From JANOQP01 sp044227705 (lineage in GTDB: Bacteria > Bacteroidota > Bacteroidia > Chitinophagales > Saprospiraceae), in the NCBI GenBank assembly GCA_044227705.1, contig JBGAWE010000035.1:1-26796 (forward strand): a stretch of DNA of 26,796 nt, written 5' to 3'. Under the pieces are notes generated by a model, which was given only the letters and a program-made list of their open reading frames with translations, did no database searches and was not told the origin of the DNA. This document shows positions 8,616-16,154 of this stretch, one piece after another (positions within the stretch are counted from its first letter, which is position 1; every line of letters starts with the position of its first letter). The position numbers and the translations under genes are program-made.

Positions 8616-9032
8616 TCAATTCAAGGTGTACTCGACGACGAACTTCGTGTTGAGCAGTTTCGAGATGGGGCAGTTGTTGACCGCGTCGTCGACGCACTCG
8701 CGGAACTTCTCGATCGAGATGCCCGGCACCTTCGCCGTCAGCGCGAGCTTCGATTGGGTTATCTCACCGTTGTCGAGCGAGATGGTGCAGGCTGTTTCGA
8801 GCGAATCGGGCGTGAAACCGGCCGCGCCGAGGACGAACGAGAGCTTCATCGAGAAGCACCCGGCGTGCGCGGCGGCGATAAGCTCCTCCGGGTTGGTGCC
8901 GATACCGTCGGCGAAGCGGGTCGTGTAGGAGTAGTTCGAGCGGTTGAGCACACCGCTTTGGGTGGAGACGTGGCCGTTGCCCTCCTTGCCGGAGCCGTTC
9001 CAGACGGCGGTCGCTTTTCTGTTGATTGCCAT
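8616..9032 (-). CDS. osmC: OsmC family peroxiredoxin
   Basis: The 138-residue protein matches OsmC in length and motifs. The peroxidatic Cys59 lies in AAAHAGCFSM, the resolving Cys121 in NNCPISKLL, Arg39 in YTTRFADG, and Glu50 in TNPEELIAAA. OsmC reduces organic hydroperoxides in the cytoplasm using the two cysteines and dihydrolipoamide or thiol donors. Here it may protect against oxidative or osmotic stress. It lies 39 bases after an exonuclease gene on the same strand, so co-transcription is likely. The gap is made of a short tandem repeat rather than a promoter. It ends at a bidirectional terminator. Confidence 0.95.
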   Translation of the reverse strand: MAINRKATAVWNGSGKEGNGHVSTQSGVLNRSNYSYTTRFADGIGTNPEELIAAAHAGCFSMKLSFVLGAAGFTPDSLETACTISLDNGEITQSKLALTAKVPGISIEKFRECVDDAVNNCPISKLLNTKFVVEYTLN

Positions 9033-9037
9033 GTTTT

Positions 9038-9067
9038 GAATGGTGAATGGTGAGTGATGAATGGTGA
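9038..9067. repeat. Short tandem repeat in the exonuclease-osmC gap
   Basis: Three copies of GAATGGTGA occur at 9038-9046, 9045-9053 and 9059-9067, filling almost all of the 39-base gap between two leftward genes. No promoter or hairpin is evident in it. Confidence 0.6.
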
Positions 9068-9071
9068 GTTT

Positions 9072-9827
9072 TTATCGCCCGACGAAGATGACTTGGTCTT
9101 CCCGAAGCATAGGCAGCCGCCGGTATTTTCGGAAAAGCTGCGCCGTCGCCAGCACGTCCTTTTCGCAATAGGCGGCGATGCGGTCAAGCTCGCGGCCCTC
9201 CCAATAGGTGGAGGCGACCATCGAGCCGTCGATGTCATCCTTTGGCGAGGGGATGCCGAAGATGGCGGTCAGCAGCTTGAGCGAGGTGTATGCCTTGAGG
9301 TCGCCGAACTTCCACATTTCGAGGGTGTCGAGGAGGTGCTTCGTCTCCCACGGCTTCTTGCCCGCCACGTCGAGGAGTTTTGGGAAGGGAAGCTGGTTGA
9401 CGAGCAGGCGGCGGCAGAGGTATGGGATGTCGAACTCCTTGATGTTGTGTCCGCAGAGGGCGAATTTTTCGGGCTGCGCGAACCGCTTTTCGAGCAAATC
9501 AGAGAACTCGGAAAGGAGGAGAGCCTCGTTGTCGCTGGCGAAGGATTTGAGGCGGAAAACAGGCTCGCCGCCGTCCTTCGGCCTGGCCAGCATCCCAACG
9601 GAGACACAGATGATCTTGCCGAACTCGGCATAGACGCCCGCCCGTTCCTGCCAGCCCTCGGCGAGGTGCTCGGGCTGGAGGTCGGTGTGCGGCGTTTTCG
9701 TCAGTTGGCCGTATTTGATGGCCCACATTTCCTGGAGGCGGTCGTCGAGTTCGTCGAAGTCCCATACCTGAGGGACGGTCTCGATGTCCAGAAAAAGGAT
9801 GTTGGAAAGGTCGTAGTGCTCGCCCAT
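9072..9827 (-). CDS. PolB-like 3'-5' exonuclease (DEDDy superfamily)
   Basis: The 251-residue protein is a stand-alone DnaQ-fold exonuclease related to the proofreading domain of family B DNA polymerases. Motif I is FLDIET (Asp14, Glu16), motif II is GHNIKEFDIPYL (Asp133) and motif III is YCEKD (Tyr220, Asp224), so all DEDDy metal-binding residues are present. Such proteins ('predicted 3'-5' exonuclease related to PolB') degrade single-stranded 3' ends; the cellular role is not well defined. I chose ATG 9827 because the protein starts just ahead of motif I there. A start at 9944 would add 39 residues of unlikely sequence. It probably shares a transcript with osmC. Confidence 0.9.
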   Translation of the reverse strand: MGEHYDLSNILFLDIETVPQVWDFDELDDRLQEMWAIKYGQLTKTPHTDLQPEHLAEGWQERAGVYAEFGKIICVSVGMLARPKDGGEPVFRLKSFASDNEALLLSEFSDLLEKRFAQPEKFALCGHNIKEFDIPYLCRRLLVNQLPFPKLLDVAGKKPWETKHLLDTLEMWKFGDLKAYTSLKLLTAIFGIPSPKDDIDGSMVASTYWEGRELDRIAAYCEKDVLATAQLFRKYRRLPMLREDQVIFVGR

Positions 9828-9942
9828 CGTGCGTGGTTTGGGCGGCGAAATTAGAAAAGATTTGTTTCCAAATCGGCGGCGGGAGGGGCCTTGGGCGGCC
9901 TCCAAACATGGTTGCGAAAAAAAAATATTCCGGGCATAAATC

Positions 9943-9971
9943 ATTGATCCTCAACGCCTCGGGTAGTTTTG
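9943..9971 (+). promoter_or_regulatory. Bacteroidota-type promoter for the coiled-coil protein
   Basis: TAGTTTTG at 9964-9971 fits TAnnTTTG exactly. ATTG at 9943-9946 lies 17 bases upstream as a -33 candidate. The predicted transcript start near 9978 gives a leader of about 95 bases before the ATG at 10074. Confidence 0.5.
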
Positions 9972-10073
9972 CCCCGGCCTTTGTGTCAACCAAAAGACAA
10001 TAAACGAATCGACCGCCCGGTTTTTAGGGCGACAGTTTTTGAACACATCATCACTAAAATTTCATAAAACAGT

Positions 10074-11096
10074 ATGGCTCAAGTTCCTAATCCGGGTTCC
10101 CCCTACGGCAACCCGAACGACAACAAGGACTCGAAGAAAAACCTCCTCACCATCGCCGGCATCGCCATCGCGCTCCTTCTCGGCACCAACATTTTCCTGC
10201 TCGTCAACAAGAACAAGGTCTCCAACCAGCTCCAGCAGACGACCACCGAACTGGACACGAAGGAGGCCCTCCTCAAAGACGTGCAGAAGCAGTACGACGA
10301 CGCTATCGCGCAGCTCGACCAGTCTAAGACCTCGAACACCGAGCTGAACGCCATCGTCGAGCAGCAGAAGGCCGAGCTGACCGAGCAGAAAGCACGTATC
10401 GAAAAGCTCGCCGGCGACAGCAAGAAGCTCGCCTCCGCCCGCGAAGAACTGGGCCGGATGCGCGCGCAAGTGGACGGCTACATGGAGAAAATCAAACAGC
10501 TTGAAAGCGACAAAGAGGCTTTGACCGCTGCGAACACCCTCCTCGGGCAAGAGAAGCAAAAATTGACGACCGACCTCTCGACGAAGACTGCCGAGGCCAA
10601 CGACCTGACCACCGCGAAAGCCGCCCTCGTCTCCGAAAAAGAGAAGCTGACGAGCGAGAACACATACCTCTCGAAGAAGGTGGACATCGCCTCCGTCATC
10701 AAGGTCAACAACATCACGACCTCGACCGTCAAGGTCAAGGACTCCGGCAAGGAGAAGAAGGCCAAGAAGGCGAAGAACATCGACCGCATCAAAATCTGCT
10801 TTGACGCCTCCGCCAACAAGGTCGCCGAGCCGGGCACTGAGAAGTTCTACGTGAAGGTACTCGACCCGACAGGCACCGTCCTCGCCATCGAATCGATGGG
10901 CAGCGGCGTCTCGACGGACAAGGAGAACCAGTCGGAGTTTCGCTACACGACCGTCGCCGAAGTCGACTACGCCAACAAGGAGCAGAACGTCTGCGCCCTC
11001 TGGCAGCCCGGTCAGGACTTCACGAAGGGGACCTACAAAATCGAGGTCTACAACAAAGGCTACCTCTGCGGCACGAGCGAGTTCAAGATGAAGTGA
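10074..11096 (+). CDS. Membrane-anchored coiled-coil protein of unknown function
   Basis: The 340-residue protein has a short Pro/Asn-rich cytoplasmic start and one transmembrane anchor (about residues 24-44, LLTIAGIAIALLLGTNIFLL). A long heptad-rich coiled coil follows (about 46-205, rich in Glu, Lys, Gln and Ala), then a beta-rich C-terminal domain (about 206-340) with cysteines at ICFDAS, NVCALW and YLCGTS. A lysine cluster (KEKKAKKAKN) links the two. The arrangement suggests a periplasmic spacer carrying a globular head. I do not recognise the family. It stands alone, with its own promoter-like element and a strong terminator, so it is probably monocistronic. Confidence 0.82.
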   Translation: MAQVPNPGSPYGNPNDNKDSKKNLLTIAGIAIALLLGTNIFLLVNKNKVSNQLQQTTTELDTKEALLKDVQKQYDDAIAQLDQSKTSNTELNAIVEQQKAELTEQKARIEKLAGDSKKLASAREELGRMRAQVDGYMEKIKQLESDKEALTAANTLLGQEKQKLTTDLSTKTAEANDLTTAKAALVSEKEKLTSENTYLSKKVDIASVIKVNNITTSTVKVKDSGKEKKAKKAKNIDRIKICFDASANKVAEPGTEKFYVKVLDPTGTVLAIESMGSGVSTDKENQSEFRYTTVAEVDYANKEQNVCALWQPGQDFTKGTYKIEVYNKGYLCGTSEFKMK

Positions 11097-11113
11097 TCCT
11101 TTTCAAGTAAAAG

Positions 11114-11151
11114 AAAAAGCCCCCGCTGAAATTTTCAGCGGGGGCTTTTTT
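11114..11151. terminator. Strong bidirectional terminator
   Basis: AAAAAGCCCCCGCTGA at 11114-11129 pairs perfectly with 11135-11150, with a small AT loop. T-runs follow on both strands. It separates the convergent coiled-coil gene and the cytochrome c peroxidase gene. Confidence 0.93.
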
Positions 11152-11175
11152 GTTGGTCAAATGAATCCGTGCAGC

Positions 11176-12318
11176 TTATTTCTTGAACGGCGACTCGAAC
11201 CGGACATCGCCCGTGATCGAGTTGTCGGTCAAGGTGTTGAGGAAGGCGACAAGTCCTTCTTTCTCATCCTGCGTGAGGCCGAGCTTTTGCGGCTGGCCGT
11301 TGAAATCGCGGAGCTTCGGGTCGAGGTTGACGTGCGGCTGGATGCCGCTGTTGTAGTGCTCGACCACTTCCATGAGGTTCGTGAAGCGGCCGTCGTGCAT
11401 GTAGGGGCCAGTAAGCGCGATGTTGCGCAGGCTCGGGATGCGGAATTGGCCGTCGCCCTTGCCGTTGTCGCGATAGTCGGTGTCGAGGCCGTTGTTGGCC
11501 GTGCCCCGGATGGTCGGGCCGCCGTAGTCCTCGAACTGGCCGTCGGGCGCCGCGAAGTTGGCCCCGGCATGGCACTGGGCGCACTTGCCCTTGTTGAAGA
11601 AGACAGCCATGCCGAGCTTCTCCTGCGCCGTGAAATTGCTCTGCGCGTTGTTGAAACCCTGGTCCCATTTCGAGTTGCTCGACACCATCGCCGAGACGAA
11701 CTGCGCCAGTGCGCTCTCAATGCCCTTCTCGGTGACGTCGCGGGAGCCGAAGGCCTTTTCAAAAAGGTCGCCGTAGTAGCTGACCTGTCCGAGCTTCCGG
11801 GCCAGTTGGTCCATGCTCTCCATGCCCATCTCGATGTGGTTCTGGATGGGGCGGCTCACGAGGTCCATCACGCTGGAGGAGCGGCTGTCCCAAAACAGGT
11901 TGTTGTTCAGGCCCGCGTTGACGATGGCCATCGAGTTGCGTGAGGTGACTGCCCCGCCAAAGCCGGTTGAACCCGCCTTTTCGTCGGAGAAAGCAAGCTC
12001 CTGTTTGTGGCAAGAGGCGCAGGCGACTGCGTTGTTGATGGACAGCTTCGTGTCGTAGAAGAGGACGCGGCCAAGTGTCGCGCCGTGGTCGGTGATTTGC
12101 GGGTTGGCCGCGTTGAAGGCCACCGTGCCACCGTTCGTCGGGAAGTCGATGACCGGCCCGCCATTGCCTTTCGGCATGGTGAAGTGGCTGTAGTCATAGG
12201 CCTGCTCGGGCAGGGTGGGGGCCGCCGCGCCCGCGTCGACGGTGTTTTCGAGCTTGCACTGCGTGGCGAGGAGCGCGACGCCGAGCAGCCCGAGGCTGGA
12301 AACGAGTGCTTTTTTCAT
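11176..12318 (-). CDS. Di-haem cytochrome c peroxidase (CcpA/MauG family)
   Basis: The 380-residue exported protein has two haem c sites, CASCH at 100-104 and CAQCH at 246-250. The peroxidase signature GPYMHDGRFTNLMEVVEHY lies at 304-322, with Met308 a candidate haem ligand. Family members reduce H2O2 to water in the periplasm using electrons from small cytochromes; some MauG-like members oxidise other substrates. The N-terminus (residues 1-20) is an export signal followed by Cys21. The residues before it (A-T-Q-C) fit a lipobox poorly because Gln is at -1, so lipoprotein status is uncertain. ATG 12318 is chosen because the signal peptide starts there, over an in-frame start at 12369. It ends at a bidirectional terminator and appears monocistronic. 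Confidence 0.93.
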   Translation of the reverse strand: MKKALVSSLGLLGVALLATQCKLENTVDAGAAAPTLPEQAYDYSHFTMPKGNGGPVIDFPTNGGTVAFNAANPQITDHGATLGRVLFYDTKLSINNAVACASCHKQELAFSDEKAGSTGFGGAVTSRNSMAIVNAGLNNNLFWDSRSSSVMDLVSRPIQNHIEMGMESMDQLARKLGQVSYYGDLFEKAFGSRDVTEKGIESALAQFVSAMVSSNSKWDQGFNNAQSNFTAQEKLGMAVFFNKGKCAQCHAGANFAAPDGQFEDYGGPTIRGTANNGLDTDYRDNGKGDGQFRIPSLRNIALTGPYMHDGRFTNLMEVVEHYNSGIQPHVNLDPKLRDFNGQPQKLGLTQDEKEGLVAFLNTLTDNSITGDVRFESPFKK

Positions 12319-12366
12319 GACTGAAAAACTTTTTAGAAGGTGAGAGATGCGATGAACTTGATGCAA

Positions 12367-12374
12367 CAAAAATA
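12367..12374 (-). promoter_or_regulatory. Possible -7 element upstream of the peroxidase
   Basis: Read leftward, 12374-12367 is TATTTTTG, an exact TAnnTTTG match, about 49 bases upstream of the peroxidase ATG. No convincing -33 element is seen. The rest of the 355-base divergent gap (12319-12673) shows only a T9 run at 12649-12657, duplicated CGCTGAC words and no gene. Confidence 0.35.
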
Positions 12375-12673
12375 GAAATGGGACCGGGAGCCGATTGTCA
12401 TTTTTTCCCGATTGCCGGTTTGGGGCAATTTATCAGGGCGAACGGCCGGTTTTCCGAGCAATCCGACGGTCGCTGACCGGCCGCTGACATGGGTAAGGAC
12501 GGAAAGTTTTTCCCGAAGGTTGGGCTGGAACTGGCCACCCTGTCTACTTTCGCCACTGCGGGCACCAGATGGGCAGCTCCTGCAAAACCCCCCCAGGGCG
12601 GAAACGCAGCAAGGGTATGCGGTTGAGCGCTTCGATTTGGCTGCCCGTTTTTTTTTTGCAAAAACTTCTGGAA

Positions 12674-13336
12674 ATGCTCTTCTTCATCGACACCGCCAAC
12701 CTCGCCCAAATCGAGGAGGCCGCCGAACTCGGCATCCTCGACGGCGTGACCACCAACCCCTCGCTCATGGCCAAAGAGGGCATTTCTGGCCATCGGAATA
12801 TTCTCCAGCATTACAAGAGCATCGCAAAACTGGTCGGCCCCGACTGCGACGTCAGTGCCGAGGTCATCGCGACGGACTTCAAAAAGATGGTCGAGGAGGG
12901 CAACCAACTGGCCGACCTCGCCGAGAACATCGTTGTAAAGATCCCCATGACGAAGGACGGCGTGAAGGCCATCGCCCATTTCACGAAGTCGGGCATCAAG
13001 ACAAACTGCACCCTCGTCTTTTCCGCCGGTCAGGCGATTTTGGCGGCGAAGGCCGGGGCGACGTACCTCTCCCCGTTCGTCGGCCGCGTCGACGACATCA
13101 CCTGGGACGGCATCGCGCTCGTCAAAGAAATCAACGAAATCTACGAGATGCAGGCCTACGAGACGGCCATCCTCGCCGCCAGCATCCGCTCGCCGCTGCA
13201 CATCGTGCAGGCGGCGAAGGCTGGGGCCGACGTCATCACCGCACCGCTGCCAGCCATCATGGGCCTGTTGAAACACCCTCTGACGGACATCGGCCTTGCT
13301 CAGTTCCTCGCCGACCACGCGAAGGCGAACTCGTGA
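12674..13336 (+). CDS. fsa: Transaldolase / fructose-6-phosphate aldolase family protein
   Basis: The 220-residue single-domain TIM barrel has the length of the short Fsa/TalC/MipB family. Features are FIDTAN at 4-9 (Asp6), GVTTNPSL at 24-31, the Schiff-base Lys89 in IVVKIPMT, SPFVGRVDD at 133-141 and a C-terminal helix. At the position where FsaA has Gln59 this protein has Glu63 (SAEVIAT), and where FsaA has Tyr131 it has Phe135. Both are the states found in true transaldolases, so C3-unit transfer in the pentose phosphate pathway is more likely than free dihydroxyacetone cleavage. ATG 12674 gives the family-typical N-terminus. A glycosyltransferase follows after only six bases. Confidence 0.92.
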   Translation: MLFFIDTANLAQIEEAAELGILDGVTTNPSLMAKEGISGHRNILQHYKSIAKLVGPDCDVSAEVIATDFKKMVEEGNQLADLAENIVVKIPMTKDGVKAIAHFTKSGIKTNCTLVFSAGQAILAAKAGATYLSPFVGRVDDITWDGIALVKEINEIYEMQAYETAILAASIRSPLHIVQAAKAGADVITAPLPAIMGLLKHPLTDIGLAQFLADHAKANS

Positions 13337-13342
13337 TCACCG

Positions 13343-14527
13343 TTGAAAATCCTCGTTGTCACGGCCTTTTTTCATCCGTTCACCCACCCGAGGGCGTATC
13401 GCTGGACAGAAATCGCAGCCGAATGGGCAGCCGCCGGGCATGAGGTTCACATCTTGACGGCTCGGCATCCAGCCGAAAAACCGGTCTCTGAATTTCGCGG
13501 CGTGACAGTTCACCGTGCCGGTTTTGCCTCGCTCAAAGAGGCTTTCAACTATATTTCTCCCGGCAAAATCCAGCGCGGCGAGCTGGCGGCGAGCAAGCCG
13601 AGCCGGGCCGGTTTTTTAACCCGGTGCCTCGCCTTTTTCAACGACAACCTCTGGCGACCTATCTACTGGCCCGACGACGCGGCTCTCTGGTACTTCCCCG
13701 CCCGGTGGCTGGCAAGGCGGCTTCTTTCCGCTGAAAAATTCGATGCTGTTGTCTCCGTCTCGCTGCCTTTCACAGGGCATCTGGTCGGGCATTTTGTCAG
13801 AAAAAAATTCCCTGAAACCCGCTGGTTGGTCGATGTTGGAGACCCGATTTTTTTTCAACGGTTCCCGCTCCAGAACGCGGTTTTGTATGGAAAACTGACA
13901 CAAAGGATTGAAAAAAAGGTCCTCTTCGCCGCCGACGCGGTCGCCGTGACAAACTCGGAGATGGCAAAGGTTTATCAGGAATTTTATGCAATCCCTTCGG
14001 GTAAGATTTGGGTCGTGCTGCCCATTTCGACCAGCTCGTCGGAATGCTTGCCCATTGAAATTTCAACTCGAAAAGAGGCGGCCGCGCTAGTCAACATTGC
14101 CTTTTTCGGCACCTTCTTCCGAGGCGTCCGTGAGCCGGACGTGCTGCTGGATTTGATGAACTCTTTGCCGGAAGATTGGCGCGCCCGCGTCCGCTTTCAC
14201 GTCTTCGGCCCCGTCTTCCACGAGTTTGAAAATAAACTGGCCGTCCAGCCCGCCATTGAATTGCAAGACCTTGCCCGCCGCGACGAGGTTTTCAAAATGC
14301 AGGGCATGGACTTCCTGCTCAACATTGGCAACTCCGAACCGCACCAGCTCCCGTCAAAGCTGGCGGACTACCTTATCAGCGGCTTGCCGGTCCTCAACCT
14401 TTGCCAATCGGCCAATGATTCCTTTGCCCGCGAGGCGGAGGGACATCCTTTTTTGCTCAACCTTTTTTGGGAGGGCGGCCGGTTTTCGGCGGAGCAGGTG
14501 GCGGCTTTCACCTATTTTGGAAAATAA
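13343..14527 (+). CDS. Glycosyltransferase (GT4-like)
   Basis: The 394-residue protein has a GT-B-type N-terminus (MKILVVTAFFHPFTHPRAYRW) with the usual first beta-strand and loop. A middle Rossmann-like segment VDVGDPIFF lies near 163-171, and the C-terminal donor domain includes VNIAFFGTFF and LPSKLADYLISGLPVL (about 337-352). The classic E-x7-E motif is not obvious, so the placement in GT4 is tentative. Donor and acceptor are unknown. The start must be TTG 13343: a stop lies in the same frame at 13334-13336 and no ATG occurs until deep in the gene. It follows the transaldolase stop by six bases, implying translational coupling. A terminator begins 12 bases after its stop. Confidence 0.85.
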   Translation: MKILVVTAFFHPFTHPRAYRWTEIAAEWAAAGHEVHILTARHPAEKPVSEFRGVTVHRAGFASLKEAFNYISPGKIQRGELAASKPSRAGFLTRCLAFFNDNLWRPIYWPDDAALWYFPARWLARRLLSAEKFDAVVSVSLPFTGHLVGHFVRKKFPETRWLVDVGDPIFFQRFPLQNAVLYGKLTQRIEKKVLFAADAVAVTNSEMAKVYQEFYAIPSGKIWVVLPISTSSSECLPIEISTRKEAAALVNIAFFGTFFRGVREPDVLLDLMNSLPEDWRARVRFHVFGPVFHEFENKLAVQPAIELQDLARRDEVFKMQGMDFLLNIGNSEPHQLPSKLADYLISGLPVLNLCQSANDSFAREAEGHPFLLNLFWEGGRFSAEQVAAFTYFGK

Positions 14528-14538
14528 GCCCAACCAGG

Positions 14539-14560
14539 CCGGCGTTCACACGCCGGTTTT
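14539..14560 (+). terminator. Terminator of the transaldolase-glycosyltransferase unit
   Basis: CCGGCGT (14539-14545) and ACGCCGG (14550-14556) form a 7-bp GC-rich stem with a TCAC loop, followed by TTTT, 12 bases after the glycosyltransferase stop. Confidence 0.65.
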
Positions 14561-14630
14561 GTGGAAGAATCAGAAGGAACGCTTCTCCGTCCGCCGCGCC
14601 GCCGCGCTTTACCTTGATTTGATTTCGGGG

Positions 14631-14674
14631 AAAACAAAAACGGCAACCCGTTGACCGTCAACGGGTTGCCGTTT
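14631..14674 (-). terminator. Long-stem terminator for the DUF433 gene
   Basis: Bases 14638-14655 are an exact inverted repeat of 14657-14674 (18 positions; the innermost few would form the loop). On the minus strand the stem is followed by TTTTTGTTTT. It lies about 45 bases downstream of the DUF433 stop. Confidence 0.75.
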
Positions 14675-14680
14675 GGGAAA

Positions 14681-14711
14681 ACGTCGGAAGGGTTTCGGAC
14701 TCTTCCGACGT
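14681..14711 (-). terminator. Second hairpin directly behind the DUF433 gene
   Basis: ACGTCGGAAG (14681-14690) pairs with CTTCCGACGT (14702-14711) across an 11-base loop, just after the DUF433 stop and ahead of the main terminator. On the minus strand it is followed by TTTTCCC, a weak U-tract. Confidence 0.45.
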
Positions 14712-14720
14712 CCCGCCCAC

Positions 14721-14969
14721 TCAAGAAGCCTGACCGGAGCGGGCCACGATTTTCGTGGAGAGGTTGAGCGCACCCAATTCCGTCGTCTGCGCCCGCAGCA
14801 CCTCCATCGCCTGTTCGCGGGTGACACTGGGATGCTCCCTCAAAAAATCGGTGATGGACAGGCCGATGCGAAGGTAGTCGAACAGGAACTCGACCGAGAC
14901 GCGCGTGCCGGCGAAGACGGGCTTGCCGTTGTTTATCTGGGGGTCTGAAAAGATGGCGGAGGAGTACAT
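14721..14969 (-). CDS. DUF433 domain-containing protein
   Basis: The 82-residue protein has the DUF433 signature GKPVFAGTRVSVEFLFDYL at 15-33. It is followed by the helical G-L-S-I-T-D-F-L-R-E-H-P-S-V-T-R-E-Q-A segment, a helix-turn-helix-like fold. DUF433 proteins are often the antitoxin-like partner of a PIN-like (DUF5615) gene. No such partner is adjacent: the next gene is manC upstream and two hairpins lie downstream. It could be an orphan antitoxin or a stand-alone regulator. The 102-base gap to manC holds one small hairpin (15051-15066). The assignment to DUF433 is firm; the role is not known. Confidence 0.88.
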   Translation of the reverse strand: MYSSAIFSDPQINNGKPVFAGTRVSVEFLFDYLRIGLSITDFLREHPSVTREQAMEVLRAQTTELGALNLSTKIVARSGQAS

Positions 14970-15050
14970 GGTGCCGTTCCGTGGACTTGTTTGAAGTTGT
15001 TGTTCTGTTCAGGAAGGTTACTCATAGCCTCTCATGTGTTTGATTGTCAA

Positions 15051-15066
15051 CCGGTTACGCAACCGG
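15051..15066 (-). terminator. Weak hairpin after manC
   Basis: CCGGTT (15051-15056) and AACCGG (15061-15066) form a 6-bp stem with a 4-base loop six bases beyond the manC stop. There is no U-tract, so it may be an RNA-stabilising or Rho-dependent element rather than an intrinsic terminator. Confidence 0.3.
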
Positions 15067-15071
15067 AGATG

Positions 15072-16154
15072 CTACAAATGTAGATTGCCGAACGAATCGC
15101 GCACCTCCTTCACCACTTTTTTTATTTCCTGTTCGCGCTCCTTCGGCCATATCAAAAGCACGTCGTCGGTGTCGATGACCATCATCCCGTCGAGGCCGTC
15201 GGCGACGACGAGCTTCCCCTCGCCCGCCCGGATGAGCGAGTTTCGGACGTTGGTCAGCCGGTGCTTCGATGCTTGGACGACGTTGCCGGCCGCGTCGCGC
15301 TCGCCTTCCTCGTGGAGCGATGCCCACGTCCCAAGGTCCGACCAGCCAAACTCGGCGGGGACGGTGAACATGTTCTCCGCCCTCTCGGCGATGGCGTAGT
15401 CGACCGATATGTCGGGTGTTTTCGGGTAGTTTTCGTCGATGAAATCCTGCTCGGCGGGCGTGTTCCAGAGGCCGTCTCCTTTTTCCAAAATCTCAAAAAC
15501 TCGAGGCTCGTGCTTTTTGAACGCGGCGAGTACGTTCGCCGCCTTCCAAATGAAGATGCCCGCGTTCCAGAGGTAGTCGCCCGAGGCGACGAAATGCTCG
15601 GCCGTCGGGCGGTCGGGCTTTTCCAAAAACTTCTTGACCTTGTTGATTCCGGGCGCGGCCTCTTCCCCGAAATTGATGTAGCCATAGCCCGTGTCGGGCC
15701 GCGAGGGGCGGATGCCGAGGGTGAGGAGTGCATCGTTTTTCGCCGTGAAATCGAGGGCTTTTTTCAAAAAATCGATGAATCGGGCCTCTTTCAGAACGAT
15801 GTGGTCGCTCGCCGCGATGACGAAATTGGCCTCCGGGTCGAGCGCCCGCAGCTTGAAAGCCGTCCACGCGACGCAGGGCGCCGTGTTGTTTCGGCTCGGC
15901 TCGCAGAGGATTTGCGACTCCGTCAGCTCGGGCAGGTGCTGCATGACGAGCGGCTTGTACATCTTGTTCGTCAGGACGAAGATGTGGTCGGCCGTCGTCA
16001 GCCCCAGGAACCGCTCGAAGGTCGCCCGGAGGAGGCTCTGGCCTGTGCCGAGGATGTCGAGGAACTGTTTGGGCAGGGCCTCGCGGCTGCCCGGCCAGAA
16101 GCGGCTGCCGATGCCGCCCGCCATGATGGCGACGTAGGTGTGGTCTTTCTTCAT
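15072..16154 (-). CDS. manC: Mannose-1-phosphate guanylyltransferase
   Basis: The 360-residue enzyme makes GDP-mannose from GTP and mannose-1-phosphate in the cytoplasm. The nucleotide-binding signature GGIGSRFWPGSREALPKQF spans 13-31. Further family marks are EPSRNNTAPC, ASDH, TGYGYI, KKFLEKP, WNAGIF and GWSDLGTW. It lacks the C-terminal phosphomannose isomerase domain found in long ManC/AlgA proteins, so isomerase must be encoded elsewhere. The start ATG 16154 shares one base with the stop of the upstream glycosyltransferase (TGATG), which indicates translational coupling. With gmd and fcl nearby, it supplies the first dedicated step to GDP-L-fucose. It is the last gene of the leftward polysaccharide array. 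Confidence 0.95.
   Translation of the reverse strand: MKKDHTYVAIMAGGIGSRFWPGSREALPKQFLDILGTGQSLLRATFERFLGLTTADHIFVLTNKMYKPLVMQHLPELTESQILCEPSRNNTAPCVAWTAFKLRALDPEANFVIAASDHIVLKEARFIDFLKKALDFTAKNDALLTLGIRPSRPDTGYGYINFGEEAAPGINKVKKFLEKPDRPTAEHFVASGDYLWNAGIFIWKAANVLAAFKKHEPRVFEILEKGDGLWNTPAEQDFIDENYPKTPDISVDYAIAERAENMFTVPAEFGWSDLGTWASLHEEGERDAAGNVVQASKHRLTNVRNSLIRAGEGKLVVADGLDGMMVIDTDDVLLIWPKEREQEIKKVVKEVRDSFGNLHL

Noticed and set aside
12649..12658. Poly-T run ending in TTTG as a -7 element for the transaldolase gene
   Set aside because: It lacks the TA of TAnnTTTG and no -33 element is at a suitable distance.
14528..14637. Continuation of the glycosyltransferase beyond its stop by frameshift
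   Set aside because: The protein is already of normal length, a terminator starts 12 bases after the stop, and the downstream frames show no glycosyltransferase motifs.
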